Below are positions 47,101-59,100 of a stretch of 64,000 nucleotides of DNA, piece after piece (within the stretch, counting starts at the first letter, position 1; each line of letters begins with the position of its first letter). The stretch spans positions 10,628,953 to 10,692,952 of the forward strand of contig NC_088324.1 of assembly GCF_910592395.1 (NCBI RefSeq). Direction: 5' to 3'. The notes beneath the pieces were generated by a model. That model ran no database searches and had not been told where the DNA came from. It saw only the letters and a program-made list of their open reading frames with translations. The position numbers and the translations under genes are program-made. The stretch comes from Lineus longissimus (lineage: Eukaryota > Nemertea > Pilidiophora > Heteronemertea > Lineidae).

Positions 47101-48757
47101 CAATACGAAGGGGTACACCATTAAGAATGCCGTAGTGCAGTTATTGTGCATACGATTTTGCTGAAATTTAGTATTTATAGTATCTGAGTATCTGTCTTCA
47201 CAACAGTATTGTCGAAATGTAGTACATATTTACAAAATTTGAAATGTTCACATTCAATTACAAATTTCAAATATTAATGGTTGTTCAAACGACTGTTCAA
47301 AATTTTATTTGAAACTGCCAGTTTGTTATGAGGATAATCATATTGCAAAGTCATTACTCTAAATCTGTCAGGTGCCTTTGTTGTTAATGTTTTAGTTGAC
47401 CTAGACACTAGGGTCATTATACAAGTTTTCATCTATAATCATTGCATGTGACCTCAAAGTCAAATGCATTATGTGTGTGTTGCAGAAACTGGTGTAATTA
47501 AATCGGTTGCCCGAAAGTCAAATTGATAACTGAACGAGTTCAAAACAGACAGAACAATCTCATATTTTAGGTGCCACTGTTTTCATAGAGGCCACCAGAC
47601 CTACCATAACCAGATCAACTTTTCTTTTGATTCGGTGAGGCTTTCAGTTTCTGCTTTGGATAAAAATTGTTAAATTATACAGGTAACTATATCCTGATAT
47701 TCCATTGAATAATGTCCAGGGTCATTGTTGGCCTTTGTCATTTTTTTGAGTGTTGAAGACAAGGTAGCACAAGTTGTTTTGTCATCGCTTATCTAATTTC
47801 CAATTTCATCTGCATTTATTAAGCTTGGGTGAAAAATAATCTCAATTTCCTATTAGTTTAGACATGTAATCCCAGGTTGAGTCAAATTTTGGTGGTTTAT
47901 CTGCAGTCATGGTACTGCGTGTATGACATTTCAATTTACCCAATTTTATCCATCATTTGAAAAGTCAAAGACATCAGAGAGTAGGCCTACACGTTCCCTT
48001 TTATTTGTGACCCATTTATTTGTGACCCCTTTATTCATGCACAAGCCTGCTCATCATAAAGTATATCCTGTCAACAAGCTTTATATCGCCTACTTGGTAT
48101 TTTGTCATGTTTACAATAAGATTCTACAATTTACATATTTTGGGATTTCATTTTGAAAAAAATTTAATGCCAGTGCCAATGTCTGTGACTATACACATGA
48201 AGAGACCCATTTACAATTCACCTTGAAAATTTCTATTGTACTATAGATCAGTGAATATTTGCACAAGAAAGGGGTCTTATCTGTGATTGGATAAGTACAT
48301 AACATATCTAATAGTGGGCATAGCCTTAAGCAGGTAATGCACTTCATCTACAGGTATCGCATTAGCCGGTTTGTCATGAAGGAATGAAGTTCTAGAAAAG
48401 GTTGGGGAAAGTTTGTGAATGATGGCGTGCTCATGTATAAGCTGTATTGCAGGAGGTAGGAATCATTTTTCAGCTGAGGGTCTTAGCTGTTTCGTGTTAT
48501 TGTAGGATTTGTCAGGTTGTTTTGCTGTAGAACTAGGTCACTAATTTAAATCATAGGCCCAGTCATAGCCTAATCGGTGGTACATATCAGGCCTCAACTG
48601 CTACTTGAGGAGACGTTTGAATCCCGGTTTTTCGATTTTCTCTGAAGTTTAAAGTTCTTTTATTTTTTATCTCGTTACAGACAAGCGGCAATGGATAGCA
48701 ATAGTCGCACTGATCATCATTCTCATCATCGTCCTCATATTGTTCTTCATTCTCTGA
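41118..48757 (+). CDS. STX6: Syntaxin-6, Qc-SNARE of the TGN and endosomes
   Basis: Membrane-anchored Qc-SNARE for retrograde endosome to trans-Golgi fusion. Exons: 41118-41152, 41689-41858, 45405-45499, 46071-46253, 46603-46709, 46888-46982 and 48681-48757. They sum to 762 bases, 253 residues (human 255). The N-terminus [12 protein letters not shown] is nearly identical to vertebrates. The Habc-type bundle follows ([31 protein letters not shown]). The SNARE helix spans about 163-225, with the zero-layer Gln at 195 (DEQAVML) and [23 protein letters not shown] precedes a single C-terminal membrane anchor (233-253, Ile/Leu/Val-rich) ending the protein, as in tail-anchored SNAREs. The intron between 41858 and 45405 is unusual (see next entry). 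The 3' UTR may reach a signal at 51281. Confidence 0.95.
41859..45404 (+). other. STX6: Probable U12-type (AT-AA) intron of STX6
   Basis: No GT donor exists at the end of exon 2. Instead the sequence is ATATCCTTTTT (from 41859), the exact U12-type AT donor consensus. At the other end TTCCTTAAC (45387-45395) is the exact U12 branch-site consensus, 10-11 bases before the junction that keeps the reading frame (A|GT ATC, giving Ser-Ile-Val as in vertebrate STX6). That junction makes the last two intron bases AA. Using the AG one base later shifts the frame into an early stop. AT-AA is a rare but reported terminal pair for minor-spliceosome introns. Confidence 0.75.
47132..47285. repeat. Dispersed repeat, copy 2 (first copy at 30615-30785)
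   Basis: Lies in the intron between STX6 exons 6 and 7. Ordered sequence blocks match the copy in the CACYBP 3' flank. See that entry for the shared motifs. Confidence 0.6.
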
Positions 48758-49267
48758 GAGCAGTTGACATGCCCAAATATCGCACAAACAATCTGAGGGT
48801 AAGAGACAAGCCCAAATACGGAGGGCATTTTCTTGAAGAACGATTGAAAGACATGTCAAACTCTGGCAGGGGTGCTCTGAAAGAGGATGGCCAGCAAAAA
48901 AATTGTGCCATTTTTGCCAAAGCAGAAGATAAGCCCAAATATGGCAAAATTTCTCATGATTCAAGGATCGTACCCAAATTTTGCATAGGGAACTTTGTAA
49001 ATAGGGGAGTATTTTCAGCCTTTGTTGCAAAATTGGTGTCCGTGAAACGAGATATTGTCTTCGATTGCCGAGATTTGGTGCCAGTGTATAAATTGGTACC
49101 AGGGCACATTGCAGCTGCATTCGGGAGGGTAGCGCAGGCATGCCGTCGGGCAGTGACATGTCGGAGACGTCACAATCATGTTTGGCATGGTTGGCGGTGA
49201 AGGGCGAGGAGTGACTCTTTAAGACCTCCAGCACTCTGAGTTGGATGGAAAATGTTAGTGAGTTATT

Positions 49268-49397
49268 CAGTAGAACTTCTCTATCAAGGACTTACTTTGG
49301 ACCGAAAAATGTGTCCCTAAAGAGTTGTCCTGATTACAGAGGACCAAATGTAGCATTTTTAATTAGGATGGTGTCCTTAATAGAGAGGTATTTGCTG
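49268..49397. mobile_element. Short CAG...CTG inverted-repeat element
   Basis: Left end CAGTAGAACTTCTCTATCAA and right end GTCCTTAATAGAGAGGTATT plus TGCTG form imperfect terminal repeats of one element of 130 bases. It is the same family as those beside the CACYBP nested modules, here with a longer CTCTATYAAGGAC extension. Confidence 0.65.
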
Positions 49398-50458
49398 TGG
49401 GCAATTTCACTGTACTTCTCAAGCAGAGACAACTGCCAATATTTTTTTGCTGCAGTGGCTTTTACAAAAAACAGCTGATATCACTGCAATATCACCAGTT
49501 CAGTTATAAAAAAATTCAGTATTTTCCTTAGGATTGATTTTCATAATGTTCACTCACTCACTATTCGTTTCTGATGTACCTCATGCCTACTTACATATGT
49601 AGTTTGAACTGGGACTGGGAGTGTACCAAGTCATATTGTCTTGGAATATGTCTGTGGTGTTGGTCTTGTAAGTCGGTGCTGTCATGAATATAACTTTATG
49701 TATTAAACATGTAATGTACAGATTGGGAAACCTTGTGAAGAAAATGAATTAGACCCAAAATAGAGTCAGAAGTGGTTGATTTTAAGGTTTTTGGCAGTAC
49801 CAAGTGAGGGAAGTGCTGGAACCTGTCGAAGATGGTTATCTGTGAGGTCTTCATGTTTTAGATGAAACCTGGCTAATCTGCACTTGCTTGTGGGGCGACC
49901 TCTTTACTGAAGTAATTTGCTTGGCTGAAAATTTGCTTCGTTTGGGCAGATGGGCATATTATTCAAAGTGAAAGCTTAGTTTAATATCTGGGATAAATGC
50001 TTCTGCAGCTTAGTCAGCCTAATCTATGGGAATTTATATTGTGGAATATATGGAATTGGTTCACCTACATTGCATTAATGGGCTTACCGTTCTAGTACAA
50101 GACTGAACCGTAAGTGAAAACACAGTGGTGGGGGGGACCTAGTGTTATATTTTGTCTTGATACATCCTTGGGTTGTGCCAGGTGTCATAAGGTCACAATC
50201 GTCAACTTAATGACATCATCCAGGGATGTGATATCGGATGTGAGGACGGCATGCCCCATATTGGTTTGTAGGTCACAATTCCTGGTGGGATTATGTATAT
50301 TTATGCGTCGCATTATGTTATAGAACTTTAATATCACAGGTTGACAGATCGAACTTTTGCCTCAGGCCTCGGTGTTAGGTCATCTTTATAAGATGTTGTA
50401 AGAACTGTATTCATCGTTGCGTTCTGTATTGTAAGTGTCAGGTTTGATGAAAATAGTA

Positions 50459-50760
50459 GTTAAAGGGAGACTATAGGCAGGGGACGCCTATCTTCATCTT
50501 TTTGTGAAAATAGATGAGTAATTGTTGAGGGACTCGTTGTATCACCAAATCAAACAAGTCCCAGTTCTCCCACTGGACACGACCAATCAGAGTCTGTGTC
50601 TTCTCTCTATAGTCCCACTTTGTTGAACTTAGATACTGTGTAGACGCCATTGAGCTGGTTGAAGGGCGCCTGTACAAAAGGCCTTTATTTCTTGAAATAA
50701 GCCCATGTGAAACTGATGCATCAAAACCGGCTTAATAGCGTCTACACAGTATTTTAAAAT
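50459..50760. repeat. Composite inverted-repeat region
   Basis: GGGAGACTATAG at 50465 pairs with CTCTATAGTCCC near 50606, and ACTGTGTAGACGCCATTGAG near 50634 pairs with a TAATAGCGTCTACACAGT block near 50735. The second half also resembles 31158-31250 in the last CACYBP intron (shared TGTACAAAAGGCCT-like, ATGTGAAAC and TAATAGCG blocks). Probably two nested short elements. Confidence 0.5.
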
Positions 50761-51280
50761 TTGGACATGATTCCCAGGATGTAAGGGTGAAAAGACGCCG
50801 GGAACAACATAACATCAAACAAAGTGGTGGGAGGCAAATTCCATGATATCAGACGGGGGAGAAAACCACTTGGGTCGTGTTACCATGGCAACAAAACATG
50901 GCAGTCGGCCTGGGGCTCATAGACATAATCATGTATCAGTAGGATGTGGGAAACCTAAATAATGAGTATTAATGCTTTAAGTTAGTATGATTGCTGATGA
51001 ATGAAGGAAAATAACAATTGATATCGGCCAGGGAAAAATTAAGCTTTTAGTGATCCAGATATTTTGGCCGAAGAGAAAGGTCAATACAGAATTTCAAGGC
51101 AAAGACTGTGGACAAGTCTTTATTTTTGGTAACAGCCTCTGAAGACGAATTTATATCTGAATATTGTTAATTAATTCAATTTTATTCCTCTCTAAGCATT
51201 GCAAGATCCAGGTTGTCACCTCAGTTGAATGTATTCAATATGGTTTAAGTGTAGATACTGTAAAAATTTGGCATTTAGCT

Positions 51281-51286
51281 AATAAA
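51281..51286 (+). terminator. Candidate polyadenylation signal, STX6
   Basis: AATAAA 2.5 kb after the STX6 stop, facing the EEFSEC signal at 51753. A weaker ATTAAA lies near 49699; the true site cannot be chosen from sequence alone. Confidence 0.35.
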
Positions 51287-51752
51287 ATTATTTATTTTTC
51301 CATATGTCTCTTTTTCATTTAGTCTACCTGCTCGGAATGGCAAAAAGTATGCTTTTTAATTTCCTTCGAACCAGAGAGGATGGGTGATGAAACAGCTAAA
51401 TTTGACGAGACAACCAGATTACTGAAAGACCATCGGATGGGGTCTTGGCTGGCTGTGCTACCACAGGGTTTCACTTCTGAAGAAGTCTCTGCCCTCTCAA
51501 TTGTTTTCATTCAATTTATAGCACTGCAGAACACTTTACTTTAAGTTTATTGAGACTATCATGAATTCATTTGTTTGTCCATCCTTCCAGACTTAGGCAA
51601 TCGGCCACAGAAGGATTTGGGCAAGTCACAAAACCAACCATCAAAAATGTCTCCCTTTCTCCCACTGCAGAATTGAACTTCGTCATGGGACAGTTTCATG
51701 GATGGTGGCGCAATGAAATTAAAGGACAACAGCAATAATCTTGAACTAAAAT

Positions 51753-51758
51753 TTTATT
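51753..51758 (-). terminator. Polyadenylation signal, EEFSEC
   Basis: AATAAA on the minus strand about 160 bases after the EEFSEC stop codon, giving a short 3' UTR. Confidence 0.65.
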
Positions 51759-51918
51759 CCACAATATAATACTTTAATCTTTCATGAATCACAGATATGC
51801 CCTTTGCATACAAAACAACAATTGACATCATCTGTGCCTTGCAACCAACGTACCAAGAGTGATCAACCATTGACTTGACAGAAACACAACGTCTATGGTA
51901 CACGAGTCTTCATCCTTG

Positions 51919-54900
51919 TCATGTCTGGAACATCTGTTTCTTTGGATCGTAGATGAAGCGTTTAAAATTAAGGAATATTTTGATTGCTTCCTGTCCCTCT
52001 GCCGCAGGTGGTTCCTCTTCTGCTCCTGTGTCTTTCCCTTTCTTGCCCTTCTTCTTTCCTGCGTATCTCTGGACAGTGGTCGGTTGAAGACCATCTGAAG
52101 TGGAAGACAAATTCATCAATGGTAAAGAATACAAAGGATAGGACTGGGGCACATAGATAATGACACGACTAAATAAGTGCAGGGTTTCACTTCATTCAGT
52201 GATGTCAAGTGAAAGAGACTAAAAGAATCAAGACAAATAACATAATTTCAAAAGTGACGCTCAATTCTGGAGTCTCCACGCTGATCTTATCTCTGATCTC
52301 GAGCTCCTGGGACTTTTCATTGGAGTGAAATGATAACACTTACTTGGCACTCTGACTTTGAACTTTCCACTCTGACCAAATCCTCCTTCAATCACGCCCT
52401 GCTCCCCACTGGACAGCGACACCTTGAGGCCAACAAATGCATTGAGATTTGTCTCCTTCTTAAACAACGCCTTTCCGATAATCGTGTATTCATCCGTCAC
52501 CCTCTCGACCAAGCCCTCGCGACTTTTATTCTTGAAAACCTTCAACTTTGGCAAAACTGTCTCGCGATATTTAATGTCCGTGATCGCTTCCAACATTTGG
52601 CCATGGAATGCAATTCGGCATACATTTGCATGAATATCAGTATCAAGCCTCGAACCAATCACCAAACAGTTTGGAGCACAGGTCAAAGGTCGTTCCAACT
52701 CAATCAACGCATATTGACGTTTTGGGAAATAATTGTCTTCAGTAGCACCATCTTTTTTATCGGTCATTATAAATTCATCTTGGTATTTATATTCTCTGGA
52801 ATAATCCATTGAAGCAGTTTCAGGGGTTTCCTCTTCACAACCAAAAAATGACACCCGCCCCATGGCCGTGTCATGTCCCATCGTGATATGAAACTTTGCC
52901 TTCGTCATGACGTTACCCTTGAAATACGGTATCTTCTTGACTGAAATTATGGCAGCGGAGATTGTGGGAAGGGCACCAGGGCTGCAGACTAGTCCCCTCT
53001 CCAGAAGCTTAGGATCGAATTGAGTGACGCAGATTCCAACGCGGTCACCCTGAAAAAAAGAAAATGGAAGTGATAACAGAATGTGACATCATTTTGATGT
53101 TATTTTTTCAAAGACTAAATAGGCCTTCTTCTTCTGTGATAGAATCATTCGCCATTGAGTATTAGACTGAGATGACTTTCAAATGGTTTGCATGCCCTTC
53201 AATCGGTGGCCCAGTTCATTGGCCAACTGACCCTGTCTTCATTCAAAGGTTCAACTCTATCAGTCTATGTACTAGGACGAGTCGGAAGTAATTTTACATC
53301 CTATTTCTAGGCCTAGTTTACATTGTCCCTTTATGCCAAGTGTGTACTTCATCGAAGGTCCTGCACCAACAAATCATTTTCAATTTTCAACAGCTGCAGC
53401 TGCTTTATTTTGCATTAGGTTTCAGATGAACACGTGCTGCCTTACAATAAATCAATACAGCTGTCCCCAGGCAGATATCTGTTTTACAACGTGGCCTTTT
53501 AGTCACTCTTATCTCATCTCTTAGGAGAGATTGCAGCACTGTGAAAACTGACACACCATGCTAAAATATCCATAGGTGATCCAAGGCAAAAGAGCGGAGA
53601 GAGTTTGGTGATCTGAGACAATAATGGTTTGGGTTGCCAACATAGCATTTATTTATCAAAGCCCAGTTGTGATACGACAACATTTCAATAGTTTAAACCT
53701 GTTTTTTTAGAGTGATTACCTGAATTGCCTTTTCAACCGGCTGCTTGAACATTTGGATGGACTTCACTTTCTTAGAAATCTTCATGGAGGGAATCTCAAC
53801 TGTCTGCAAGAAAGGATGAAATTTTATGCAATGCCGACAGGGTTCTGAACCTGTAATAGTTTATAATAGCACAAGTATAAAACATAAGTGTGGCCAGTTC
53901 ATGACTTGAATTGCGAAGTTTTAAACTTGATTTCAACAGAGGAGTAACCATTCCAGCTGTAGCTGCTCGTCTACTTTATATCATTTGTCTGAAAGTTGAC
54001 ATGGCAGAGAGCACCTGAACACAAATAATACAGATAAAAAGACATGGATTTAAAAACAAACTTTCCACTTACATCTCCGACAGACACACTGCCATGGTGG
54101 ACGGTCCCTGTCATGACAGTTCCAACCCCTTTGATTGAGAAACAGTGATCCACAGCATAGATAAAGGTTCCCTGTGGACTACGATTTGGTTTGTATGTGT
54201 TCTGTTTGAGGGCCTCTATCAACTTGTCAACATCAATAACCTCTGTTCCTTGACCCTGAAAAATGATATTGGTCAGTGATTGGAGGTAACAAAGTACATA
54301 AGTTTCATGACGTTACGGTAATAAGTTTTTGATGAATCACTGTACCCGTTGGGCATACTCAGACACCACTTTCAGCAGGATCTGGAACTGTACTTGCAGA
54401 TGGGACAACAGACTAGCACTAGGTTAACCATAGGCATACCGTACTAACCTCTGGTCCACCTGGCCTTGCAGCAACTGACACAATAGGCGAGTTAACAAAT
54501 CTGGTTGTTTCCAATGTCTTCAATAACCTCTTGGACATCTTTTCAATGGCAGCTGCTCTCTTTGCCTCGGGGAGCATGTCAACTTTGTTGAGGACGACGA
54601 TCATTTTATCGCAAGTGATCTCTCCGATGACAAGACACTCGGCAGTCTGGGTCTGCATTCCTTTAGTGACATCAACGACCAACATCATCAAGTCAATGAT
54701 CTGTGCACCTGAAAGAAAAAAAGATCGAGAAGTGGCAAATTGTGGATGAGATGATAGAGAAACTGATCAAGAGACTGTTTTGCTATACTTGAACTTCTGC
54801 AGTTTCAACAGGGCTTGCATCTTCTCCAATTACTAAATTGAATTGACTGTCTGCTGATGACAGGTAACTTGGCTGAGAGTGTCAGATTTGATCAGCTGCC

Positions 54901-55512
54901 AGTGCCTAGCCTTGGAGACTGAGACGAGTGATTGACAGATACGGCTCACTCACTTTTTAACCTAATAATACTAATAGAATTTCAAAATGAAGTGATATCC
55001 TCCTCGTCACCTTTCACTTACAAGAAACGAGACAAAAAAACTGAGAAAATAGTCTTGAAACATCTTTTTCACTTTGGCACATTTTCCAATGGCATGCGTC
55101 GTCTGCCGGTTGCAAAATTTCATTTCCTGCTCACAAAATCCTAAATAACACAGCAAATAGACCAAACTATTGACAATTTTGACCAGTATTAGTTTGATAG
55201 GATGATATGGTTACTTGACCAAGGTGAATAACTACCTCCAATGATTGTCCTGATGAGGGAGGCATGGCCAGGACAGTCAACAAGTGTGTACTGCAACTTT
55301 TCATGTTTTCCATCTTGGAGCTGTTCTGGGAGGTCAACAGTGAATGAGGAGAAGCCCAAATCTAAAGTTATGCCCCTCTCCTTACTTTGGGGGTTCTTAT
55401 CAAATGCTGCAGTACTTGCAACAGTACTCAGGGCTTTTACTAAGCTCGTTTTTCCGCTGTCAACATGCCCCAAAACTCCAACATTAAAATTCAGGATCAC
55501 GGAGGCGGCCAT
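51919..55512 (-). CDS. EEFSEC: EEFSEC, selenocysteine-tRNA-specific elongation factor
   Basis: GTPase that delivers Sec-tRNA to the ribosome at UGA codons of selenoprotein mRNAs (the SelB equivalent). Exons: 55236-55512, 54449-54708, 54073-54255, 53720-53803, 52344-53049 and 51919-52094. They sum to 1,686 bases, 561 residues (human 596). All introns are GT-AG. GTPase motifs: G1 GHVDSGKT (15-22), RGITLDLGF with the switch-I Thr, G3 DCPGH (79-83), G4 NKVD (133-136), G5-like SVAARPGGPE. Domain 2 starts FIYAVDHCFSIKGVGTVMTG. Domain 3 includes GDRVGICVTQFDPKLLERGL and KAKFHITMGHDTAMGR. The C-terminal domain has CRIAFHGQ, ETNLNAFVGLKVSLSSGEQG and FGQSGKFKVRV. The end is a Lys-rich segment then IFLNFKRFIYDPKKQM, as in vertebrates. 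The shorter length comes from acidic and basic linkers. The organism therefore makes selenoproteins. Confidence 0.96.
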
Positions 55513-56140
55513 CTTGGAACTATGGAAGCTACGATGACGTAATTCCCAGGAAATCCTGATTATACGGCTATTCTCAGTAAAAAACACATATTCCTGCAGT
55601 ATAAGTTCTTTACTTTCAGTTGATATCATCAATATAATTCTTAAAGCTATTTATATTTGCAGAAATGTCGCAATCGGTAAGGTTCGTGGCAATTTATTTC
55701 GGGCATGCGCACATTTCAAATGTCATGAATATGGTGACCAGAGAGGTCTGAAGCCAGCCTACCCGGGTGAAAAGACACCGTGAACGTCGAAACCTTGAGG
55801 AATTCATATGAATTAACAACGCCGTTGTATAGATCAAATGTTTAGGCTTCAATTAAGACATAAATCGCCATAATCAGTTTGATAGTTTTTGAATGGCAGC
55901 TTTTCAAACATAGTCTGTCCAGAGTCCTGTCATTTTCTGGAGCTAATGTGTACATTTTGTGTACATTTTTGTGTACATTTTATGACTTCGCTTTACTTGT
56001 GTTGGGAGGGACAGTTTCAGAAGGACTGACTCATCAGGTGCATGAGAGGACACGTTACAGTGTTCTTATCGTGATATGTTAGAGTAAGGAGGAATATATC
56101 TCATATTTTTTACAGGTAACAGTGAAACTGAAACATCAAA
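55513..56140. promoter_or_regulatory. Divergent promoter interval of EEFSEC and WDR47
   Basis: About 630 bases between the two start codons. The EEFSEC start lies in CCAAGATGGCCGCC, a YY1-like motif overlapping the ATG. On the plus strand a donor-like CG|GTAAGG at about 55680 and an acceptor TTTTTTACAG ending at 56114 suggest a non-coding first WDR47 exon and a short 5' UTR intron. Confidence 0.55.
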
Positions 56141-59100
56141 ATGCCGAGTACAAATATTGCATTCGATGAGCAGGACGTCATCAAAATGGTTCTGGAGTTT
56201 CTCCAGAACCGAGACTTGAATATAAGTTTGATGTCTGTTGAACGGGAGACAGGATTAATCAACGGATTATATTCAGATGATATGTTATTCATGCGACAGC
56301 TGATTTTGGACGGACAGTGGGATGACGTTGTCGATTTCATTCACCCGTTGCAGGGGTTAGAACAATTTCAAATGAAGCAATTTCTCTATATTGTACACAA
56401 ACACAAATATCTTGAACTGTTGTGCATCAAAGCTGAGGGCCCCTTACCTAATAATGATTTCACGGTAGAAGAAGTGGTCAAGTGTCTGAATGCCCTGGAG
56501 CAATACTGCCCCAATAAGGAAGAGTACAGCACACTGTGTTTATTACTGACTTTACCAAAGTTATCAGATCATGCGCAATATCAGAATTGGAATCCTAGCA
56601 ATGCCAGGGTGGAGTGTTTCATAAATGCTTACAAACTGACGGAGAAGTTTCTACCTTTTGACAGACGATTGGATCAACCAACTGGAGTTGCAAAACAGGA
56701 TCGATTAGTTCAGCTTTTAATCAAAGGTTTGATGTACGAGGCGTGTGTCGACTTCTGCCAACACAAGGCAACGAGTACAGAATCGGACTGTAAAGAGATC
56801 AAAATACCACCATTGTTGAATGGTGCTCCAGTCAGCGATGCGGATTTGAGTCTTCTCTCGTGGTTAGAAAGCATTCCACATGATGCATTTTCATGTCCAT
56901 TCGAGCAAAAGAATCTCCACGTTGATGCCAAGGCATTTGTGAAACCGTGTCTTGAGGCGTCGTGGTCTGAACAAATCCTCGTCACTCCGATCAAACCTAA
57001 AACATTTCCACATTCTGCGATGCCAAGCACACGACCACGTTCCGCGGAGATCATGTCAAGGTCAATGATTCCACAGTTGGATGGATTATCGATGGGTTTG
57101 CAGAACCGTCGAGGGATGGGGATGTCGATGGACATGGGTATGATGTCACGATCATTCGCAGGTTTTCATCTCAACGCTACACCTGGGAAACGAAACATGA
57201 TGAATACATCGGTGGATAAGTTATTCGACGAAGCAACATATGATATGTCATCTAGTATCAGCATTGCAAGTAGTGCACCAAGTTTTGCAGAGACACCACG
57301 TAGGGGATCCCCACCTCCACCTCTTGCACCGAGCCCCGGCCTAACCTCCACGCCAGCTATAATGACAAGTCGGGACCGTGCACTGAATGATGGAGACGCT
57401 GTGATGACCCCGCCTAGGTCCGGATCGCCACACCAGAGCATCACAGGCAGTATGAAAAGTTCTGATTCCCGAGATTCCGAATTATACCGAGAATATACTC
57501 GTCAAAAACAACGATTCCAGAAGGAGATGCAGGAGAAGGAAAAACAACGACTTGAGTACGAAAGGCAGTTATACGAAACAGATAAACAACGCTACTATGA
57601 GGCGGACAATCGGTACATCGAAGACCCATATGGCCCAGGCAGAACCAGGCCAACGCCAACAGGACAAAACTCGAAACTTGATAATTCTGGTAAGTATTGC
57701 CTGACAAGTATTGAAGTAGATACTTGTATGATAGTTATCGAACTTCAGTCACTGGTCGCAGATTTGGCAAAAGTTCTGATTGCGGATCAAATCAGTCCAT
57801 TCGGAAGCACAACCCGGAATAAGCACAACCCTATTCACCTATTGTAAATTCATATTTGGAATGTCACGGGTCTCGAAATCGGTGTCAAATGCACAAACGT
57901 AGATACATCTAGCATTCTTTTGTCCAGATATCACTATTTGAAGTTAATATGATTGATTGAGAATGGCCTCCAGGTCATGGTTGACCAATTTTTTTTGCAT
58001 AGAGTTCAGCCCATCCTTGTTCAGAATTTTGGGTTGGTGTGGACAGAATAAACCATCGTGTCAATGTGTGGGTTAGTTCTTGGCTGGTTGCCTTGAATAT
58101 ATATTTATGCATTCCGAGAGATGATCTGCTATTGTCCGAGGAATATGTTTATGAAGGAATGACTTTCAATGTATGAAAATCCATCAGTGGAGAATATCAG
58201 TTTAGTTCGGGGCAAGTGGAGTCCAGCAGGGCATTCATCATCATGACCATACAGTGTCCATACTCCTAGGTGTGCGTGTCATGTAGATTCTATGACAGAA
58301 ACTTTTTTGTGTGTACATTGTAAAGTACATGTACTGTAAAAGTGTAGCTTGAGCCTGGCATGTCTGCATCCAAAAACATTTCGTTTCATTTGATAAAATC
58401 CTGGCCTAAGCATTGTAAACCAATCTTGAGCATAACATATTTCCACTCACAGGATGCTGGAAGAAGTGGCTGTTACATGTTACAAGAAACATCTTCCGTT
58501 GGTGCATTACACTGTAGATGCAGCAGGTGAAATAGTTCTAGCTTAGCAAGCTGGATATTGGGCTATTGATTTACCAATCTAGAACATGAATTTGCGATAA
58601 AATCGTTCTTGTTTTTGTGCCATTATTGTTGTGGTATGTTATGCGTACCACATTATATTGGCTGTGAAGATAATTACATGTCATGTACGTGCATATTAGA
58701 CAAATAGAGCTTCTTGTACATGGACTTTCAAGTTCAAGGGGCCCTACTGCTATACGCCCTACCCTACAATCTCAGTCAAATATCAAAGTGATACATGTAC
58801 CGAGGCCTGTTTTTTTGTTTGATTACGGAAAAGCTGCACTCAAAAGCCCAAAATTGAAAGTAGAAATCCCATTATTCAACAAATAATATAAGTGCGGCTG
58901 AATGGCAATGGCAGTGCCAATGCCATGGAAGCCAAAATCAATCATCTGTGTCCCCTTCGAGTCCCAGATTTTCACATACGAACCAGTTGGCTCCAGCTGC
59001 AGCATATTACATGTGTTAGATCACACATTCATGCTTTGATGAAAAAAGTGGGGATATTCAATCCAAGGCATCAATAACCAGCCTTTGCAAAGAGCCTTTC

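Larger units (their letters stand above)
48758..51280 (+). other. STX6 3' UTR / intergenic region with repeats
   Basis: No recognised coding exon. A frame overlapping the STX6 anchor exon stays open for 169 codons to 49200, with repeated KPKYG, and the opposite strand is open for 215 codons; neither matches a family I know. The same stretch has CCCAAATAYGG three times, one being a perfect CArG box (48935-48944). An inverted-repeat element lies at 49268-49397, and a fragment similar to 31158-31250 at about 50668-50760. Confidence 0.45.

Noticed and set aside
51310-51740. Acceptor-like sites and short open frames between STX6 and EEFSEC
   Set aside because: Could be spliced STX6 3' UTR, but no protein signal and no family match.
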